Below, piece by piece: positions 54,840 to 64,000 of a stretch of DNA of 64,000 nucleotides. A program made the position numbers and the translations under genes. The DNA comes from Halonotius pteroides (lineage in GTDB: Archaea; Halobacteriota; Halobacteria; Halobacteriales; Haloferacaceae): positions 1 through 64,000 of the forward strand of contig NZ_QMDW01000010.1 in assembly GCF_003605635.1 (NCBI RefSeq), read 5' to 3'. The notes under the pieces were generated by a model, which searched no databases, was not told where the DNA came from, and saw only the letters and a list, made by a program, of their open reading frames with translations. Each line of letters begins with the position of its first letter. Position 1 is the first letter of the stretch.

Positions 54840-55268
54840 ATGGCAAACGGCAAATACGCCGCCCGTAAGCTCAAGAAGGATCGGCAGCAGCGACGCTGGT
54901 CTGACTCCGAGTACGCTCGACGCGAGCGCGGGCTCAAAAAGAAGTCCGACCCGCTTGAGGGCGCGCCGCAGGGCCGCGGCATCGTGCTTGAGAAGGTCGG
55001 CATCGAGGCAAAGCAGCCGAACTCCGCGATCCGCAAATGCGTCCGGGTGCAGCTGATCAAAAACGGCAAACAGGTCACCGCGTTCTGTCCCGGTGATGGG
55101 GCGATCTCGTTTATTGATGAACACGACGAGGTCACGATCGCGGGGATCGGCGGCGCGAAGGGTCGCGCAATGGGCGACCTTTCGGGTGTCAACTACAAGG
55201 TCGAGAAGGTCAACGGCGTCTCGATGATCGAACTCGTTCGCGGTAACGCCGAGAAACCTGTCCGATAA
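54840..55268 (+). CDS. rps12: 30S ribosomal protein S12 (uS12)
   Basis: 142 residues. [20 protein letters not shown] and [20 protein letters not shown] are the decoding-centre blocks of the archaeal family. The loop lysine/proline positions that give streptomycin resistance in bacteria lie in this region. It overlaps rps7 by one base (TAATG). Confidence 0.97.
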   Translation: MANGKYAARKLKKDRQQRRWSDSEYARRERGLKKKSDPLEGAPQGRGIVLEKVGIEAKQPNSAIRKCVRVQLIKNGKQVTAFCPGDGAISFIDEHDEVTIAGIGGAKGRAMGDLSGVNYKVEKVNGVSMIELVRGNAEKPVR

Positions 55269-55885
55269 TGTCTGAGAGCGAAGCCACCCCCGACGACGAG
55301 GCGGCGACCGACGAGGAAACTGTCGACGATGGCGCGAAACTGTTTGGCGTTTGGTCGGTCGCGGAGATCGAGTACAACGATCCCTCGACCAAACGGTACA
55401 TCAACGTGACGCCGATTGCCCATACGATGGGACGTCACGCCGCCAAGCAGTTCGAGAAAAGCGAGATCTCGATCGCCGAGCGGCTGATCAACCGGTTGAT
55501 GCAGACCGAGGACAACACGGGTAAGAAACAGCAGGCGGCCAACATCGTCAACGACGCCTTCGAGACGATTCACGAGCAGACCGAGGAGAATCCGGTGCAG
55601 ATCCTCGTGACCGCGGTCGAAAACGCCGCTCCCCGAGAGGAGACTGTCCGCCTGAAGTACGGTGGGATCTCTGTGCCGAAAGCCGTCGATGTGGCCCCAC
55701 AGCGACGGGTCGATGAGGCACTGAAATTCATCGCCCAGGGCACCCACAACGGCAGCTACAAATCGGCGACTGATGCCTCCGAGGCACTGGCTCGCCAACT
55801 GATGGGCGCGGCCGACAACGACGTCGAGAGCTACGCGATCACGCAGAAAGAAGAGCGCGAACGCGTTGCCGCCGCGGCCCGCTAA
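55268..55885 (+). CDS. rps7: 30S ribosomal protein S7 (uS7)
   Basis: 205 residues, with an acidic N-terminal extension of about 30 residues typical of haloarchaea. Family blocks: TPIAHTMGRHAAKQFEKSEI, TGKKQQAANIVNDAFETIHE, NPVQILVTAVENAAPREET and PKAVDVAPQRRVDEALKFIA. Binds 16S rRNA in the head of the 30S subunit. In many archaea EF-2 follows next; here two unrelated genes intervene. Confidence 0.97.
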   Translation: MSESEATPDDEAATDEETVDDGAKLFGVWSVAEIEYNDPSTKRYINVTPIAHTMGRHAAKQFEKSEISIAERLINRLMQTEDNTGKKQQAANIVNDAFETIHEQTEENPVQILVTAVENAAPREETVRLKYGGISVPKAVDVAPQRRVDEALKFIAQGTHNGSYKSATDASEALARQLMGAADNDVESYAITQKEERERVAAAAR

Positions 55886-56001
55886 CCCCGCTGTCTCTAT
55901 TCTTCCTTCCTCAGTGACCCACAGCGGATGTGCTGTCTGTGTACGCCCTCTATGATATGGTTGCAGAGCAGACACGAACACATATACTGATTCAATCAAG
56001 A

Positions 56002-56015
56002 GTACAGATATGTAC
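56002..56015 (+). promoter_or_regulatory. GTACA-GATA-TGTAC inverted repeat
   Basis: Five-base arms with a four-base centre, 57-70 bases before the ATG of the exported repeat protein, next to AT-rich CATATACTGA. It resembles the boxes before trpD in spacing but the hexamers are incomplete. Possible operator; weak evidence. Confidence 0.25.
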
Positions 56016-56071
56016 CGAATCGCTTGTCATTTCCGCCCACACGGCAGTGACGACGTGCGGTTCAGCAGCCT

Positions 56072-57400
56072 ATGAAACGACGCAATTTCATCCTTGGTGG
56101 CGGTTTGCTCGCAACACTAAGTCTCGGTGCGACCGCGACGAACGCGGGTCTCGCCGACAGCGTGTCTGCTGTCGCTGATCTTCGGGTATTCAACGAGATC
56201 GAACGGGAAGCCGACTTATCGACGAATCCAAGCACATCGAATACCCCCTCAAAACACACATGGACGACAACCGACATTACGACCGGCACCGAGGCGACTG
56301 ACGACACCGAAGTCGATACCATTGAGGCAAACTACGACTTCGACGCCGATGCGGCCAGCTTTGACGGGCTTAGTCCGTCGGATATCACCGTCAAAATCGA
56401 TCGAAACGGCGACGGGTCAGAAACAACCATCTCCGTCAACAGCACGGGTGCCACCGATATCAGTGGGGCGGTCGCGATATTTGAGCTGAGTGGCAACCCC
56501 AACACCAACATCGCTGGCGATATCGAACTGATAATCGATGGCATCGAAAACCCATCCACCAGCGGCTCGTTCCGACCATCACTGACACTCACGAACTACA
56601 ACGGGGATTCGATTTCGACGGCGGCAGATCTCACGATTGTCGAGGGGCAGTCGTTCTTCAACACAACAATCACCAACGTCCCAGCGAGTTTCAGCGCGAA
56701 CAACGCGATTCAGGTCGACTACCAGATCGAAAACACCGGTGACCAAACCGATACGCAGACGATTCGATTCCTTGTCGACGGAACACAAGAAGACTCGACC
56801 GCCGTAACGCTCGACCCACAGATATCGACGACAGGAAGCTTTAGCTATACGCCGACAAGCAGTGACGGCAGTTCGCTCGATATTCGTGTTGAGAGTGACG
56901 ACGACAGCGACACAAAAATTGTCACCAAAGGAAACACGTTCAGTCTCTCGCTTGACCCGTCAACAGCCGGGGCCACAGACTCGGTTCACACGTGGCGTGC
57001 CACAACGGTCAATGAGAACGATTTCAATGACGGCGAAGATATCGACACGATTGACGTCGATTACAGCGACAACGGCCAGGGAGCAACACTCACCAATCTT
57101 GATGAGACGGATATCACCGTCGAGATGACCCGGCAATTGGGCAGTGGCCCTGATAGATCAACGATCAGTGTCAACAGTGGCGACTACAGCGGTAACACCG
57201 CGACGTTTGATCTGAGTGGTAACTTTACAACTGATATCACGAACGATTCGAACAACCCTGATATCGTTGTGACTGTCGGTGACAGTGGCAGCAACACCGG
57301 TGTAGAAAACCCACCACAAGGCGGCTACACGGCAACAATCACACTCAACGGGGAGAACGGCAGCTCGGTTGTCGACACCGTGAGCTACGAGACAACCTAA
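56072..57400 (+). CDS. Exported protein with a duplicated beta-module around a CARDB-like domain
   Basis: 442 residues with a twin-arginine-type leader (MKRRNFILGGGLLATLSLGA). Two related modules are seen: residues about 59-190 (SKHTW ... VDTIEANYDF ... SDITVKIDR ... TTISVNS ... AIFELSGN ... IENPSTSGSF) and about 304-440 (SVHTW ... IDTIDVDYSD ... TDITVEMTR ... STISVNS ... ATFDLSGN ... VENPPQGGYT). Between them, about 195-290, VDYQIENTGDQTDTQTIRFL then VDGTQ matches a CARDB-type adhesion fold. Rich in T, S, N and D. No C-terminal anchor is seen. Surface or extracellular role likely; family unknown. It is inserted between rps7 and fusA. Confidence 0.78.
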   Translation: MKRRNFILGGGLLATLSLGATATNAGLADSVSAVADLRVFNEIEREADLSTNPSTSNTPSKHTWTTTDITTGTEATDDTEVDTIEANYDFDADAASFDGLSPSDITVKIDRNGDGSETTISVNSTGATDISGAVAIFELSGNPNTNIAGDIELIIDGIENPSTSGSFRPSLTLTNYNGDSISTAADLTIVEGQSFFNTTITNVPASFSANNAIQVDYQIENTGDQTDTQTIRFLVDGTQEDSTAVTLDPQISTTGSFSYTPTSSDGSSLDIRVESDDDSDTKIVTKGNTFSLSLDPSTAGATDSVHTWRATTVNENDFNDGEDIDTIDVDYSDNGQGATLTNLDETDITVEMTRQLGSGPDRSTISVNSGDYSGNTATFDLSGNFTTDITNDSNNPDIVVTVGDSGSNTGVENPPQGGYTATITLNGENGSSVVDTVSYETT

Positions 57401-57404
57401 CTAT

Positions 57405-58142
57405 TCATTCCGCTGTCGCGTACGCACGTGTCATCTCCACCAACGATTTCCGATACTCGCTTTCGGTCGGATCGTCGCCCAGCGTTTTGAACCGCCGTTT
57501 AAACCCCGCGAGATCAACCTCTGGCGCTACGTCGGCCGCTGTGTTGGCCAACTCGTACAGTCGATGTTCGGTGTTGACAAGCCCGTGCCGTTCAACTAAC
57601 GCCAAGGCGAAGGCGGCGTTGACGACGGTCATCTCCGGATCTGCCCCCGTTGTTTCGACTGGAGAAAATCCGCTTTCGTCGCTGTTGTGGTCGGAAATCG
57701 CCGTTGCGAGCTTCGAGGCGAAAAAGTCCACGAGCTTGCTTGCGGGCGCAAGCGAGAGGGTGATATCGTCGGCGTAGATGTCCTTCATGTGGTTGGCGAT
57801 CTGATAGCAGTGGGCCAGTTTTTGCCGTTCAACCGACTCGCCGGATAGCGCAAGAAACAGGGCTTCGTCGGTCGATTGGATGTGGGAGGCGTGGCGTTGC
57901 TCATAGCGGGCCATGTGGGCGAACTCATGTAGGGCGAGTTCGCGTGCCAACACACTGGTAGCCGCTTGGCGGGAGATGTTGAGCACGTGGTGGTCGTCGT
58001 AATGCGCCGCCCACGTGCGCTCGTCTGGGTTTTCGCGGATATGCACCTCGACCGGCTGTGAGAGACTATATTCGGTTTCGAGGAGGTCAGCCGCGCTCAA
58101 AAACGGCCCCGGCGCGACAGCACCGTGAACACGAACATCCAT
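57405..58142 (-). CDS. DUF5781-like protein with zinc-protease HEFAH motif
   Basis: 245 residues starting MDVRVHGAVAPGPFLSA; a longer frame to 58157 exists. VLARELALHEFAHMARYEQR contains an HExxH motif, with later acidic residues (QSTDEALFLALSGESVE) that could supply a third zinc ligand as in gluzincin peptidases. No signal peptide, so cytoplasmic. It resembles the haloarchaeal family I know as DUF5781; its substrate is unknown. It converges with the exported repeat protein (four bases between stops) and diverges from fusA. Confidence 0.75.
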   Translation of the reverse strand: MDVRVHGAVAPGPFLSAADLLETEYSLSQPVEVHIRENPDERTWAAHYDDHHVLNISRQAATSVLARELALHEFAHMARYEQRHASHIQSTDEALFLALSGESVERQKLAHCYQIANHMKDIYADDITLSLAPASKLVDFFASKLATAISDHNSDESGFSPVETTGADPEMTVVNAAFALALVERHGLVNTEHRLYELANTAADVAPEVDLAGFKRRFKTLGDDPTESEYRKSLVEMTRAYATAE

Positions 58143-58488
58143 GTGTGAATATGTCAAAGGCTGGCAGCTATATGGGTGTTTCGCGGCTATAGATGGCTAT
58201 CAGCTGAGAAGCTGAATCAATGATTTAGCTGTAGCAAACCCTCGATGCTCTCGCTGGTTTAGTCTACCAGAAGCTGCGCTTCTGGTCGCCCGAACATCTT
58301 TGATTTTCGCAGGCCGCCAGAAGCGTGGCTTGGTCAGTTTTGCCGCTACCGACTGTCGGACTGTCGTTTCTCTTGTGCCAACTTACCACACTGTCGTCGG
58401 TTTTCGGCTCCTAACCGTCGTTTACGGGCGAATAAACCCGAGGAGAAACACTATGCTTTTCACCCTCCTGCCGGTATCCGTCTGTATA
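58143..58488. other. Intergenic region before fusA with a perfect hairpin
   Basis: No gene seen. CCAGAAGC-TGC-GCTTCTGG at 58267-58285 is a perfect eight-base stem, and CCAGAAGC occurs again at about 58317. A nearby CAGCTGAGAAGCTG near 58201 is also partly self-complementary. The fusA promoter should lie at about 58430-58460 (AATAAACC or CTATGCTTTT). Confidence 0.45.
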
Positions 58489-60675
58489 ATGGGCCGACGA
58501 AAGAAGATCGTCAACGAGTGTGAGCGGCTGATGAACGATCCGGAGAACATCCGGAATATCGCCATCGCCGCCCACGTCGACCACGGGAAGACGACGCTGA
58601 CCGACAACCTGCTCGCCGGTGCGGGCATGATCTCCGATGAGACCGCGGGCGAACAGCTCGCGATGGACACCGAGGAGGACGAACAGGAACGCGGCATCAC
58701 CATTGACGCGGCAAACGTCTCGATGACCCACGAGTACGAGGACACCAACCACCTCATCAACCTCATCGACACGCCGGGCCACGTCGACTTCGGTGGCGAC
58801 GTGACGCGGGCGATGCGTGCCGTCGACGGCGCGCTGGTCGTTGTCGACGCCGTCGAAGGCGCGATGCCACAGACCGAGACCGTCCTCCGGCAGGCACTGC
58901 GGGAGGGTGTCAAGCCCGCACTCTTCATCAACAAGGTCGACCGGCTCATCAACGAGCTGCAGGAAGGCCCCGAAGAGATGCAAAAGCGGCTGCTGTCGGT
59001 GATCTCCGATGTCAACGAGCTCATCCGCGGGATGACCGAAGAGGAGGACTACGACTGGACGGTTTCGGTCGAAGACGGCACCGTCGGCTTCGGATCGGCG
59101 CTCTACAAGTGGGGCGTCTCGATGCCGTCGATGCAGCGCACCGGCATCGACTTCGGCGATATCATGGAGCTCGAACGCAGCGGCGAGGAAGGTCGGATGG
59201 AACTGCAGGAACGAACCCCGCTGTCGAACGTCGTCCTTGACATGGTCGCCGAGCACTTCCCGAACCCTGTTGACGCCCAGCCCCGTCGTATCCCGACGGT
59301 CTGGCGCGGCGACGCCGACTCCGATCTCGCCGAAAGCATGCGGCTGGTCGACGAGGACGGCGAGGTTGTCTTCATGTCGACGGATATCTCGATGGATCCC
59401 CACGCCGGCGAGATCGCTACGGGGCGATTGTTCTCCGGAACGATCGAAAAGGGCCAAGAGCTCTACGTTTCCGGCACTGCGGGCACCAACCGCGTCCAGT
59501 CGGTCGGGATCTTCATGGGTGGCGAACGCGAGGAGGTTGAGGCCGTTCCTGCCGGCAACATCGCCGCCGTCACCGGCCTGAAGGATGCGATCGCCGGCTC
59601 GACTGTCTCCGGCGTGGAGATGACGCCCTTCGAGTCGATCGAACACATCTCCGAGCCCGTCATCACGAAGAGTGTCGAGGCGAAGACGATGGACGACCTG
59701 CCGAAGCTCATCGAGGTGCTCCAGCAGGTCGCCAAAGAGGATCCGACGATCCAGATCGAGATCAACGAAGACACCGGTGAACACCTGATCTCCGGCCAAG
59801 GCGAGCTGCACCTCGAAGTCATCACCCACCGGATCCGCGACAACCAAGGCATCGACGTCCACACCGGCGAACCGATTGTCGTCTTCCGGGAGCAGCCACA
59901 GGAGGAGTCCCGCGAGGTCGAAGGTGTCTCGCCGAACCGCCACAACAAGTTCTACATCACCGCCGAGCCGATGGATCAGGATATCGTCGATGCGATCCAC
60001 CTTGGGAAGGCCTCGATGGATATGCCGGAGCTCGAACGCCGTGAGGCCCTCCAGGAGGCCGGCATGGACAAAGACACCTCACAGGATGTCGAACACATCT
60101 TCAACACCAACGTCCTTATTGACGAGACAAAAGGAATTCAGCACCTGAATGAGACGATGGAGCTCGTCATCGAAGGCCTCGAAGATGCTCTCGACGACGG
60201 GCCGCTGGCTGCCGAACCTGTCCAGGGCGCGCTGCTGCGCCTCCACGACGCCAAACTCCACGAGGACACCATCCACCGTGGTCCGGCACAGGTCATCCCG
60301 GCCGTCCGCGATGCGGTACACCGCTCGTTGATCGATGCGCGGATCAAGATGCTTGAACCGATTCAGGACGTTCGCATCGACGTACCCTCGGAGTACATGG
60401 GCGATGCCTCCGGTGAGATCCAGGGCCGCCGCGGCCGCGTCGACGACATGTATCAAGAGGGTGACCTCATGGTGATCGAGGGGATCGCCCCCGTCGAGGA
60501 GATGATCGGTTTCTCCTCCGATATTCGCTCGGCCACCGAGGGTCGTGCCTCCTGGAATACGGAAAACGCTGGCTTCCGCGTGCTGGTCGACAGCCTCCAG
60601 CCCGAGATCATCAGCGAGATCCGCGAGCGCAAAGGGATGAAACAGGAACTCCCGCCGAGCATCGACTACATCTAA
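58489..60675 (+). CDS. fusA: Translation elongation factor EF-2
   Basis: 728 residues from [20 protein letters not shown]; the longer frame upstream is discarded because the family starts here. GTPase motifs: AAHVDHGKT (28-35), [27 protein letters not shown] and FINKVDRL. The diphthamide histidine is in [20 protein letters not shown]. Drives ribosomal translocation. It is separated from rps7 by about 2.6 kb holding two other genes, unlike the compact str arrangement. Confidence 0.97.
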   Translation: MGRRKKIVNECERLMNDPENIRNIAIAAHVDHGKTTLTDNLLAGAGMISDETAGEQLAMDTEEDEQERGITIDAANVSMTHEYEDTNHLINLIDTPGHVDFGGDVTRAMRAVDGALVVVDAVEGAMPQTETVLRQALREGVKPALFINKVDRLINELQEGPEEMQKRLLSVISDVNELIRGMTEEEDYDWTVSVEDGTVGFGSALYKWGVSMPSMQRTGIDFGDIMELERSGEEGRMELQERTPLSNVVLDMVAEHFPNPVDAQPRRIPTVWRGDADSDLAESMRLVDEDGEVVFMSTDISMDPHAGEIATGRLFSGTIEKGQELYVSGTAGTNRVQSVGIFMGGEREEVEAVPAGNIAAVTGLKDAIAGSTVSGVEMTPFESIEHISEPVITKSVEAKTMDDLPKLIEVLQQVAKEDPTIQIEINEDTGEHLISGQGELHLEVITHRIRDNQGIDVHTGEPIVVFREQPQEESREVEGVSPNRHNKFYITAEPMDQDIVDAIHLGKASMDMPELERREALQEAGMDKDTSQDVEHIFNTNVLIDETKGIQHLNETMELVIEGLEDALDDGPLAAEPVQGALLRLHDAKLHEDTIHRGPAQVIPAVRDAVHRSLIDARIKMLEPIQDVRIDVPSEYMGDASGEIQGRRGRVDDMYQEGDLMVIEGIAPVEEMIGFSSDIRSATEGRASWNTENAGFRVLVDSLQPEIISEIRERKGMKQELPPSIDYI

Positions 60676-60883
60676 CGCCGCTGTCGACGCGTTGTGATCG
60701 CTGGGTTTGTCGTCGGAGAGCCGCCTTCGATGCAGTCTTATACCGTCCGTCAAAACGTGACACCTGTATGCCGACGGACACGGCACGTTCCCGACCGAAC
60801 AGTATCGCACGACGGAGCTGTGGCTCTCTGTCGGGATCGACACCGTGTCCACCGACACGCACACCCCACTGGGGTGGTCGCCG

Positions 60884-61414
60884 ATGAGCGACACCACAGG
60901 CGAGTCCCAAACCCACACGATCCGGCTTGAACTTGTCGACGAGCCGGGTGAACTGCTGGGTGCGCTTGAACCGATCTCGGAAGCTGGCGGCAATCTCATG
61001 TCGATCTACCACGAGCGCGGCAACGTCACTCCCCGGGGCCACATCCCGGTCGAGGTCGACGTTTCCTGTGCGCCGGATCGCTTCGAGCGGATCGTCGACT
61101 CCCTGCGAGAGGGCGGTGTCAACGTGATTCAGGCTGGCTCCGAGCGGTACGACGAAGAGTTGGTTGTGCTGTTGGTCGGCCACCTCGTCGACACCGACCT
61201 CTCAGATACCCTCCAACAGGTCGAAGCCTGCGCCAACGCGTCGCTGACCGATCTTTCACTGTCGGCTCCTCGTGGCAACGATGATAGTTCGAGCGCACGG
61301 CTGCGTCTTAAAACCAAATCGGGGACGACCGACGCGGTGCTCTCGACGCTTCGCGAGATCGCCGACGGCAAGGATCTCCATGTCATCGAGCCGCTCACGG
61401 AGGGCACCCAATGA
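60884..61414 (+). CDS. ACT-domain amino acid-binding protein
   Basis: 176 residues from MSDTTGESQTHTIRLELVDE. The ACT pattern is at the start: LELVDEPGELLGALEPISEAGGNLMSI, followed by a second related half (LVVLLVGHLVDTDLSDTLQQ ... RLRLKTKSGTTDAVLSTLRE). It overlaps homoserine dehydrogenase by ATGA. That dehydrogenase lacks its own ACT domain, so this protein probably provides feedback sensing of threonine or another aspartate-family amino acid as a separate subunit. Confidence 0.88.
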   Translation: MSDTTGESQTHTIRLELVDEPGELLGALEPISEAGGNLMSIYHERGNVTPRGHIPVEVDVSCAPDRFERIVDSLREGGVNVIQAGSERYDEELVVLLVGHLVDTDLSDTLQQVEACANASLTDLSLSAPRGNDDSSSARLRLKTKSGTTDAVLSTLREIADGKDLHVIEPLTEGTQ

Positions 61415-62370
61415 CCGGCGCGCGACTCGCTGTCCTCGGCGTTGGCGCGGTCGGTCGCTCGGTCGTCGAGTTGGCTGACGAGTACGGCCACACCGTCACC
61501 GCCGTCGCCGACTCCTCGTCGGCCGCAATCGACCCTGACGGCATCGACACCGACGCCGTCCTCAAGCGTAAAGCCGACGAAGGTGTTGTTGGCGACAGCG
61601 ATCCCGATGCTGCCCTCGATGCTGACTACGATGTCTTAGTCGAAGCAACGCCGACAACGCTCGGCGACGCCGAACCCGGTTTCTCACACATCGCCCACGC
61701 GCTCAACCGCGACAACCACGCCGTCCTCGCCAACAAGGGGCCGGTCGCCGAGCGGTACGGCGATCTCCGCGAGTTGGAGGCCGACAGCGACGGTCAGATC
61801 CGGTTTGAGGCAACTGTTGGCGGTGCGATCCCGATCTGCTCGACGATCGACGACTTCGGTGCTGATCACATCACCGCCGCCCGTGGGGTGCTCAACGGAA
61901 CCGCGAACTTCATCCTCTCGCGGATGGCCGCCGAGGGACTGGATTACGACCATGTCCTCGCCGAAGCGCAGGATCTCGGTGTCGCCGAGGCCGACCCAAC
62001 CTTCGACGTGGAGGGGATTGACGCCGCGCTGAAGTTCGTCATCCTTTCGAACGTCCTTGCTGACGGCGACGAGGAGTACACCCTTGACGACGCGACGGTT
62101 GAGGGGATCACCGATATCCCCGGTACCGCGCTTGAACTCGCCGCCGAGGACGGCCGGACGATCCGGTTGATCGGCGAGGCGACACCGGACGGCGTTCGCG
62201 TCGGCCCGCGACTTGTGCCTGACGACGGCCCGCTGTCGGTGACGGGGACGCTCAATATCGTTCAGTTGGAGACGACGCATGCCGACCGGCTCAACATCAG
62301 CGGCCGCGGCGCAGGCGGCCCCGAAACCGCGACCGCGGTGTTGTCGGACGTGAGTCGTCTCGTCGACTAA
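61411..62370 (+). CDS. hom: Homoserine dehydrogenase
   Basis: Reduces aspartate semialdehyde to homoserine for threonine, methionine and isoleucine. 319 residues, the short form without a C-terminal ACT domain. NAD(P) fold LAVLGVGAVGRSVVELA; NKGPVAERYGDL and the catalytic region GVLNGTANFILSRMAAEGLD, AEADPTFDVEGIDAALKFVI match the family. Coupled to the ACT protein upstream. Confidence 0.95.
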   Translation: MTGARLAVLGVGAVGRSVVELADEYGHTVTAVADSSSAAIDPDGIDTDAVLKRKADEGVVGDSDPDAALDADYDVLVEATPTTLGDAEPGFSHIAHALNRDNHAVLANKGPVAERYGDLRELEADSDGQIRFEATVGGAIPICSTIDDFGADHITAARGVLNGTANFILSRMAAEGLDYDHVLAEAQDLGVAEADPTFDVEGIDAALKFVILSNVLADGDEEYTLDDATVEGITDIPGTALELAAEDGRTIRLIGEATPDGVRVGPRLVPDDGPLSVTGTLNIVQLETTHADRLNISGRGAGGPETATAVLSDVSRLVD

Positions 62371-62414
62371 GCGGATCTTTGCGGTCGCCGTAATTCCTCA
62401 AGCAGTTCGAACAG

Positions 62415-62990
62415 CTACTCCTCGTTGCTGAGACGTTCTGGGTTAGGTTTGTCATCATCGGCTGTGGTTGCTGTGGCCTTGCCAGCCGAGTCGGTCGTGG
62501 TCATCTCGCGGTCGTCATGAGCGGCGTCACCGTCTGTGGTGGCCCGCACGGAACCGCCGCCGCTTGGCTGTCGCTGGTAGAACCAGCCGCCGACGCCCGC
62601 CAGCAGGATAACAAGGATAACGCCGATCAGCATGGCCGGCGTGAGCCCCCCACCCTCAGTGGTGAGAACGATTCGAGGATCACCCGTCACAAATTCTGTC
62701 TCCGCACCACCCCACACAACCGCGTTGTCCGGGCTCCTGTCGGCCACGGGTGTCACCGACTGGATGGTGTAGCCGTCGGGCCACTGGATTCGGAGACTGG
62801 TCTGGCCGTCGAGAGAGACGTCGTCGATAGCGTCGCCGACGGTGCCCGTGATTCGGACATTGTCGGTGTTGACGCTGCTCTGCTGGGCGACGATCCCCGT
62901 CTGGCCGGTGGTGGGCGGGGCCGCAAGGGTCGTCACGCCGAGCAGCACGGCCGCACACACGACACCGATGAGCCCGAGCCGGCCGTTCAT
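62415..62990 (-). CDS. Exported protein anchored by a C-terminal membrane span
   Basis: 191 residues: signal peptide (LGLIGVVCAAVLLGVTTLAA), an extracytoplasmic domain of about 90 residues with SLRIQWPDGYTIQSVTPVAD and NAVVWGGAETEFVTGDPRIV, one membrane span (PAMLIGVILVILLAGVGGWF) and a cytoplasmic tail rich in T, D and A. It resembles haloarchaeal membrane-anchored regulators in which such a domain is followed by a winged helix, but here no DNA-binding domain is present. Function unknown. Confidence 0.7.
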   Translation of the reverse strand: MNGRLGLIGVVCAAVLLGVTTLAAPPTTGQTGIVAQQSSVNTDNVRITGTVGDAIDDVSLDGQTSLRIQWPDGYTIQSVTPVADRSPDNAVVWGGAETEFVTGDPRIVLTTEGGGLTPAMLIGVILVILLAGVGGWFYQRQPSGGGSVRATTDGDAAHDDREMTTTDSAGKATATTADDDKPNPERLSNEE

Positions 62991-63184
62991 ACAGAGTCGT
63001 TGGCGTGCGGCGAGTTAATACCCCTGCTGTCGATGGGTAGGGCCGGCCACACCCCACAGCGCGTGGTACGTGCTCGCACAAACCGCAAGACGGCAGCGGT
63101 ATCGCCCGGGAGACGTATCGTAATGGTTTTACGGGGAACTGTCGAAAGAAGCCACACAGAACGCCTTAGCGCGTGACTTCACCC

Positions 63185-64000
63185 ATGAGCGATAAACTAC
63201 ACCAGAACTTGGCCATCATCGGCCACGTTGACCACGGCAAGAGCACGCTTGTGGGACGCCTCCTGTACGAGACAGGCTCCGTCCCAGAGCACGTGATCGA
63301 ACAGCACAAAGAAGAAGCCGAAGAGAAAGGCAAAGGCGGCTTTGAGTTCGCCTACGTGATGGACAACCTCGCCGAGGAGCGAGAGCGCGGTGTCACCATC
63401 GACATCGCCCACCAGGAGTTCGACACCGACGAGTACAACTTCACCATCGTCGACTGTCCGGGCCACCGCGACTTCGTGAAAAACATGATCACGGGCGCGA
63501 GTCAGGCCGACAACGCGGTTCTCGTCGTCGCCGCCGACGACGGTGTCGCACCCCAGACCCGCGAGCACGTGTTCCTCGCTCGCACCCTCGGTATCAACGA
63601 GCTCATCATCGGCGTCAACAAGATGGATCTCGTCGATTACGGCGAGAGCAAATACGAGGAAGTCAAAGACGAGGTCGGCGACCTCCTCAATCAGGTTCGC
63701 TTCGACACCGAAAAGGCGAAATTCATTCCGATCTCGGCCTTCGAGGGCGACAATATCGCCGAGGCCTCCGACAACACGGGCTGGTACAGCGGCGACACGC
63801 TGCTGGAAGCCCTCAACGACCTGCCGGAAGTCGAGCCGCCGACGGACGCGCCGCTCCGACTCCCGATCCAGGACGTGTACACCATCTCCGGCATCGGTAC
63901 CGTCCCGGTCGGACGGATCGAAACCGGAACGATGGAGCCAGGCAACAACGTCTCCTTCCAGCCTTCGGATGTCGGCGGCGAGGTCAAAACCGTCGAGATG
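63185..64000 (+). CDS. tuf: Translation elongation factor EF-1alpha, N-terminal part (3' end outside window)
   Basis: 272 residues are visible from [20 protein letters not shown]. The GTPase motifs are complete: [45 protein letters not shown] and GVNKMDL; then the second domain begins ([20 protein letters not shown]). Delivers aminoacyl-tRNA to the ribosome. The gene runs off the window edge; the family is about 420 residues long. GGTTTTACG near 63125 is the likely promoter, with a short leader. Confidence 0.97.
   Translation, partial: MSDKLHQNLAIIGHVDHGKSTLVGRLLYETGSVPEHVIEQHKEEAEEKGKGGFEFAYVMDNLAEERERGVTIDIAHQEFDTDEYNFTIVDCPGHRDFVKNMITGASQADNAVLVVAADDGVAPQTREHVFLARTLGINELIIGVNKMDLVDYGESKYEEVKDEVGDLLNQVRFDTEKAKFIPISAFEGDNIAEASDNTGWYSGDTLLEALNDLPEVEPPTDAPLRLPIQDVYTISGIGTVPVGRIETGTMEPGNNVSFQPSDVGGEVKTVEM

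Noticed and set aside
58411-60000. 529-codon minus-strand frame across fusA
   Set aside because: Same cause; EF-2 motifs are complete on the plus strand and the shadow is rich in V, D, H and R without structure.

Overview
The window is chromosomal DNA from a halophilic archaeon (class Halobacteria). The proteins are strongly acidic, the DNA is GC-rich with G/C at third codon positions, many genes have a TATA-like box 25-30 bases before the start codon (leaderless or short-leader transcripts), and the gene set is haloarchaeal: split RNA polymerase subunits B''/B' and A'/A'', bacterioruberin carotenoid genes, B12-dependent ribonucleotide reductase, EndoMS/NucS and the two archaeal elongation factors. 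I cannot assign a genus. No insertion sequence, CRISPR array or provirus was seen.

Layout. 1-4.8 kb: the tail of a histidine kinase, a tRNA-Ser(CGA) whose 3' end is copied twice beside it, a large sensor kinase with its FIST-domain partner, and a tRNA-Val(GAC). 5.0-9.0 kb: a tightly overlapping trpDFEG operon with two TGTACA boxes upstream. 9.0-12.9 kb: an AT-richer island with a divergent purine permease and a guanine-deaminase-like amidohydrolase around a perfect 22-bp palindrome, flanked by stretches without clear genes. 12.9-17.8 kb: a Tat-exported low-complexity protein, a small membrane protein and nrdJ. 17.8-22.8 kb: the bacterioruberin cluster crtD-lyeJ-cruF, a 42-residue zinc finger and crtB, all on the minus strand. 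22.9-26 kb: a split MgtE-type transporter, an Lrp-type regulator and two membrane proteins.

26-30 kb: a hem cluster (hemE converging on hemH, then hemY) of the bacterial late haem type, with a rubrerythrin-like zinc protein between hemH and hemY. 30-46 kb: mostly housekeeping genes. These are nucS, rpl10e, a RimK-like ligase, an Hsp20, gap-pgk, a phosphodiesterase, radB, a fusion of CBS domains with a ribosome-hibernation-like domain, the TrkA/TrkH potassium system, and an ADP-forming acyl-CoA synthetase coupled to a P-loop/DRTGG protein.

46.5-64 kb: the transcription/translation block rpoH-rpoB''-rpoB'-rpoA'-rpoA''-nusA-rps12-rps7, then fusA (EF-2), an ACT protein with homoserine dehydrogenase, and the beginning of the EF-1alpha gene, cut by the window edge. 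Between rps7 and fusA lie two unrelated genes: an exported protein with a duplicated module and a putative zinc metalloprotein (HEFAH). The points I find most worth following are the haem cluster with a four-cysteine ferrochelatase, the CBS-hibernation fusion, the tRNA-end repeats, the TGTACA boxes at trpD and the palindrome in the purine island.
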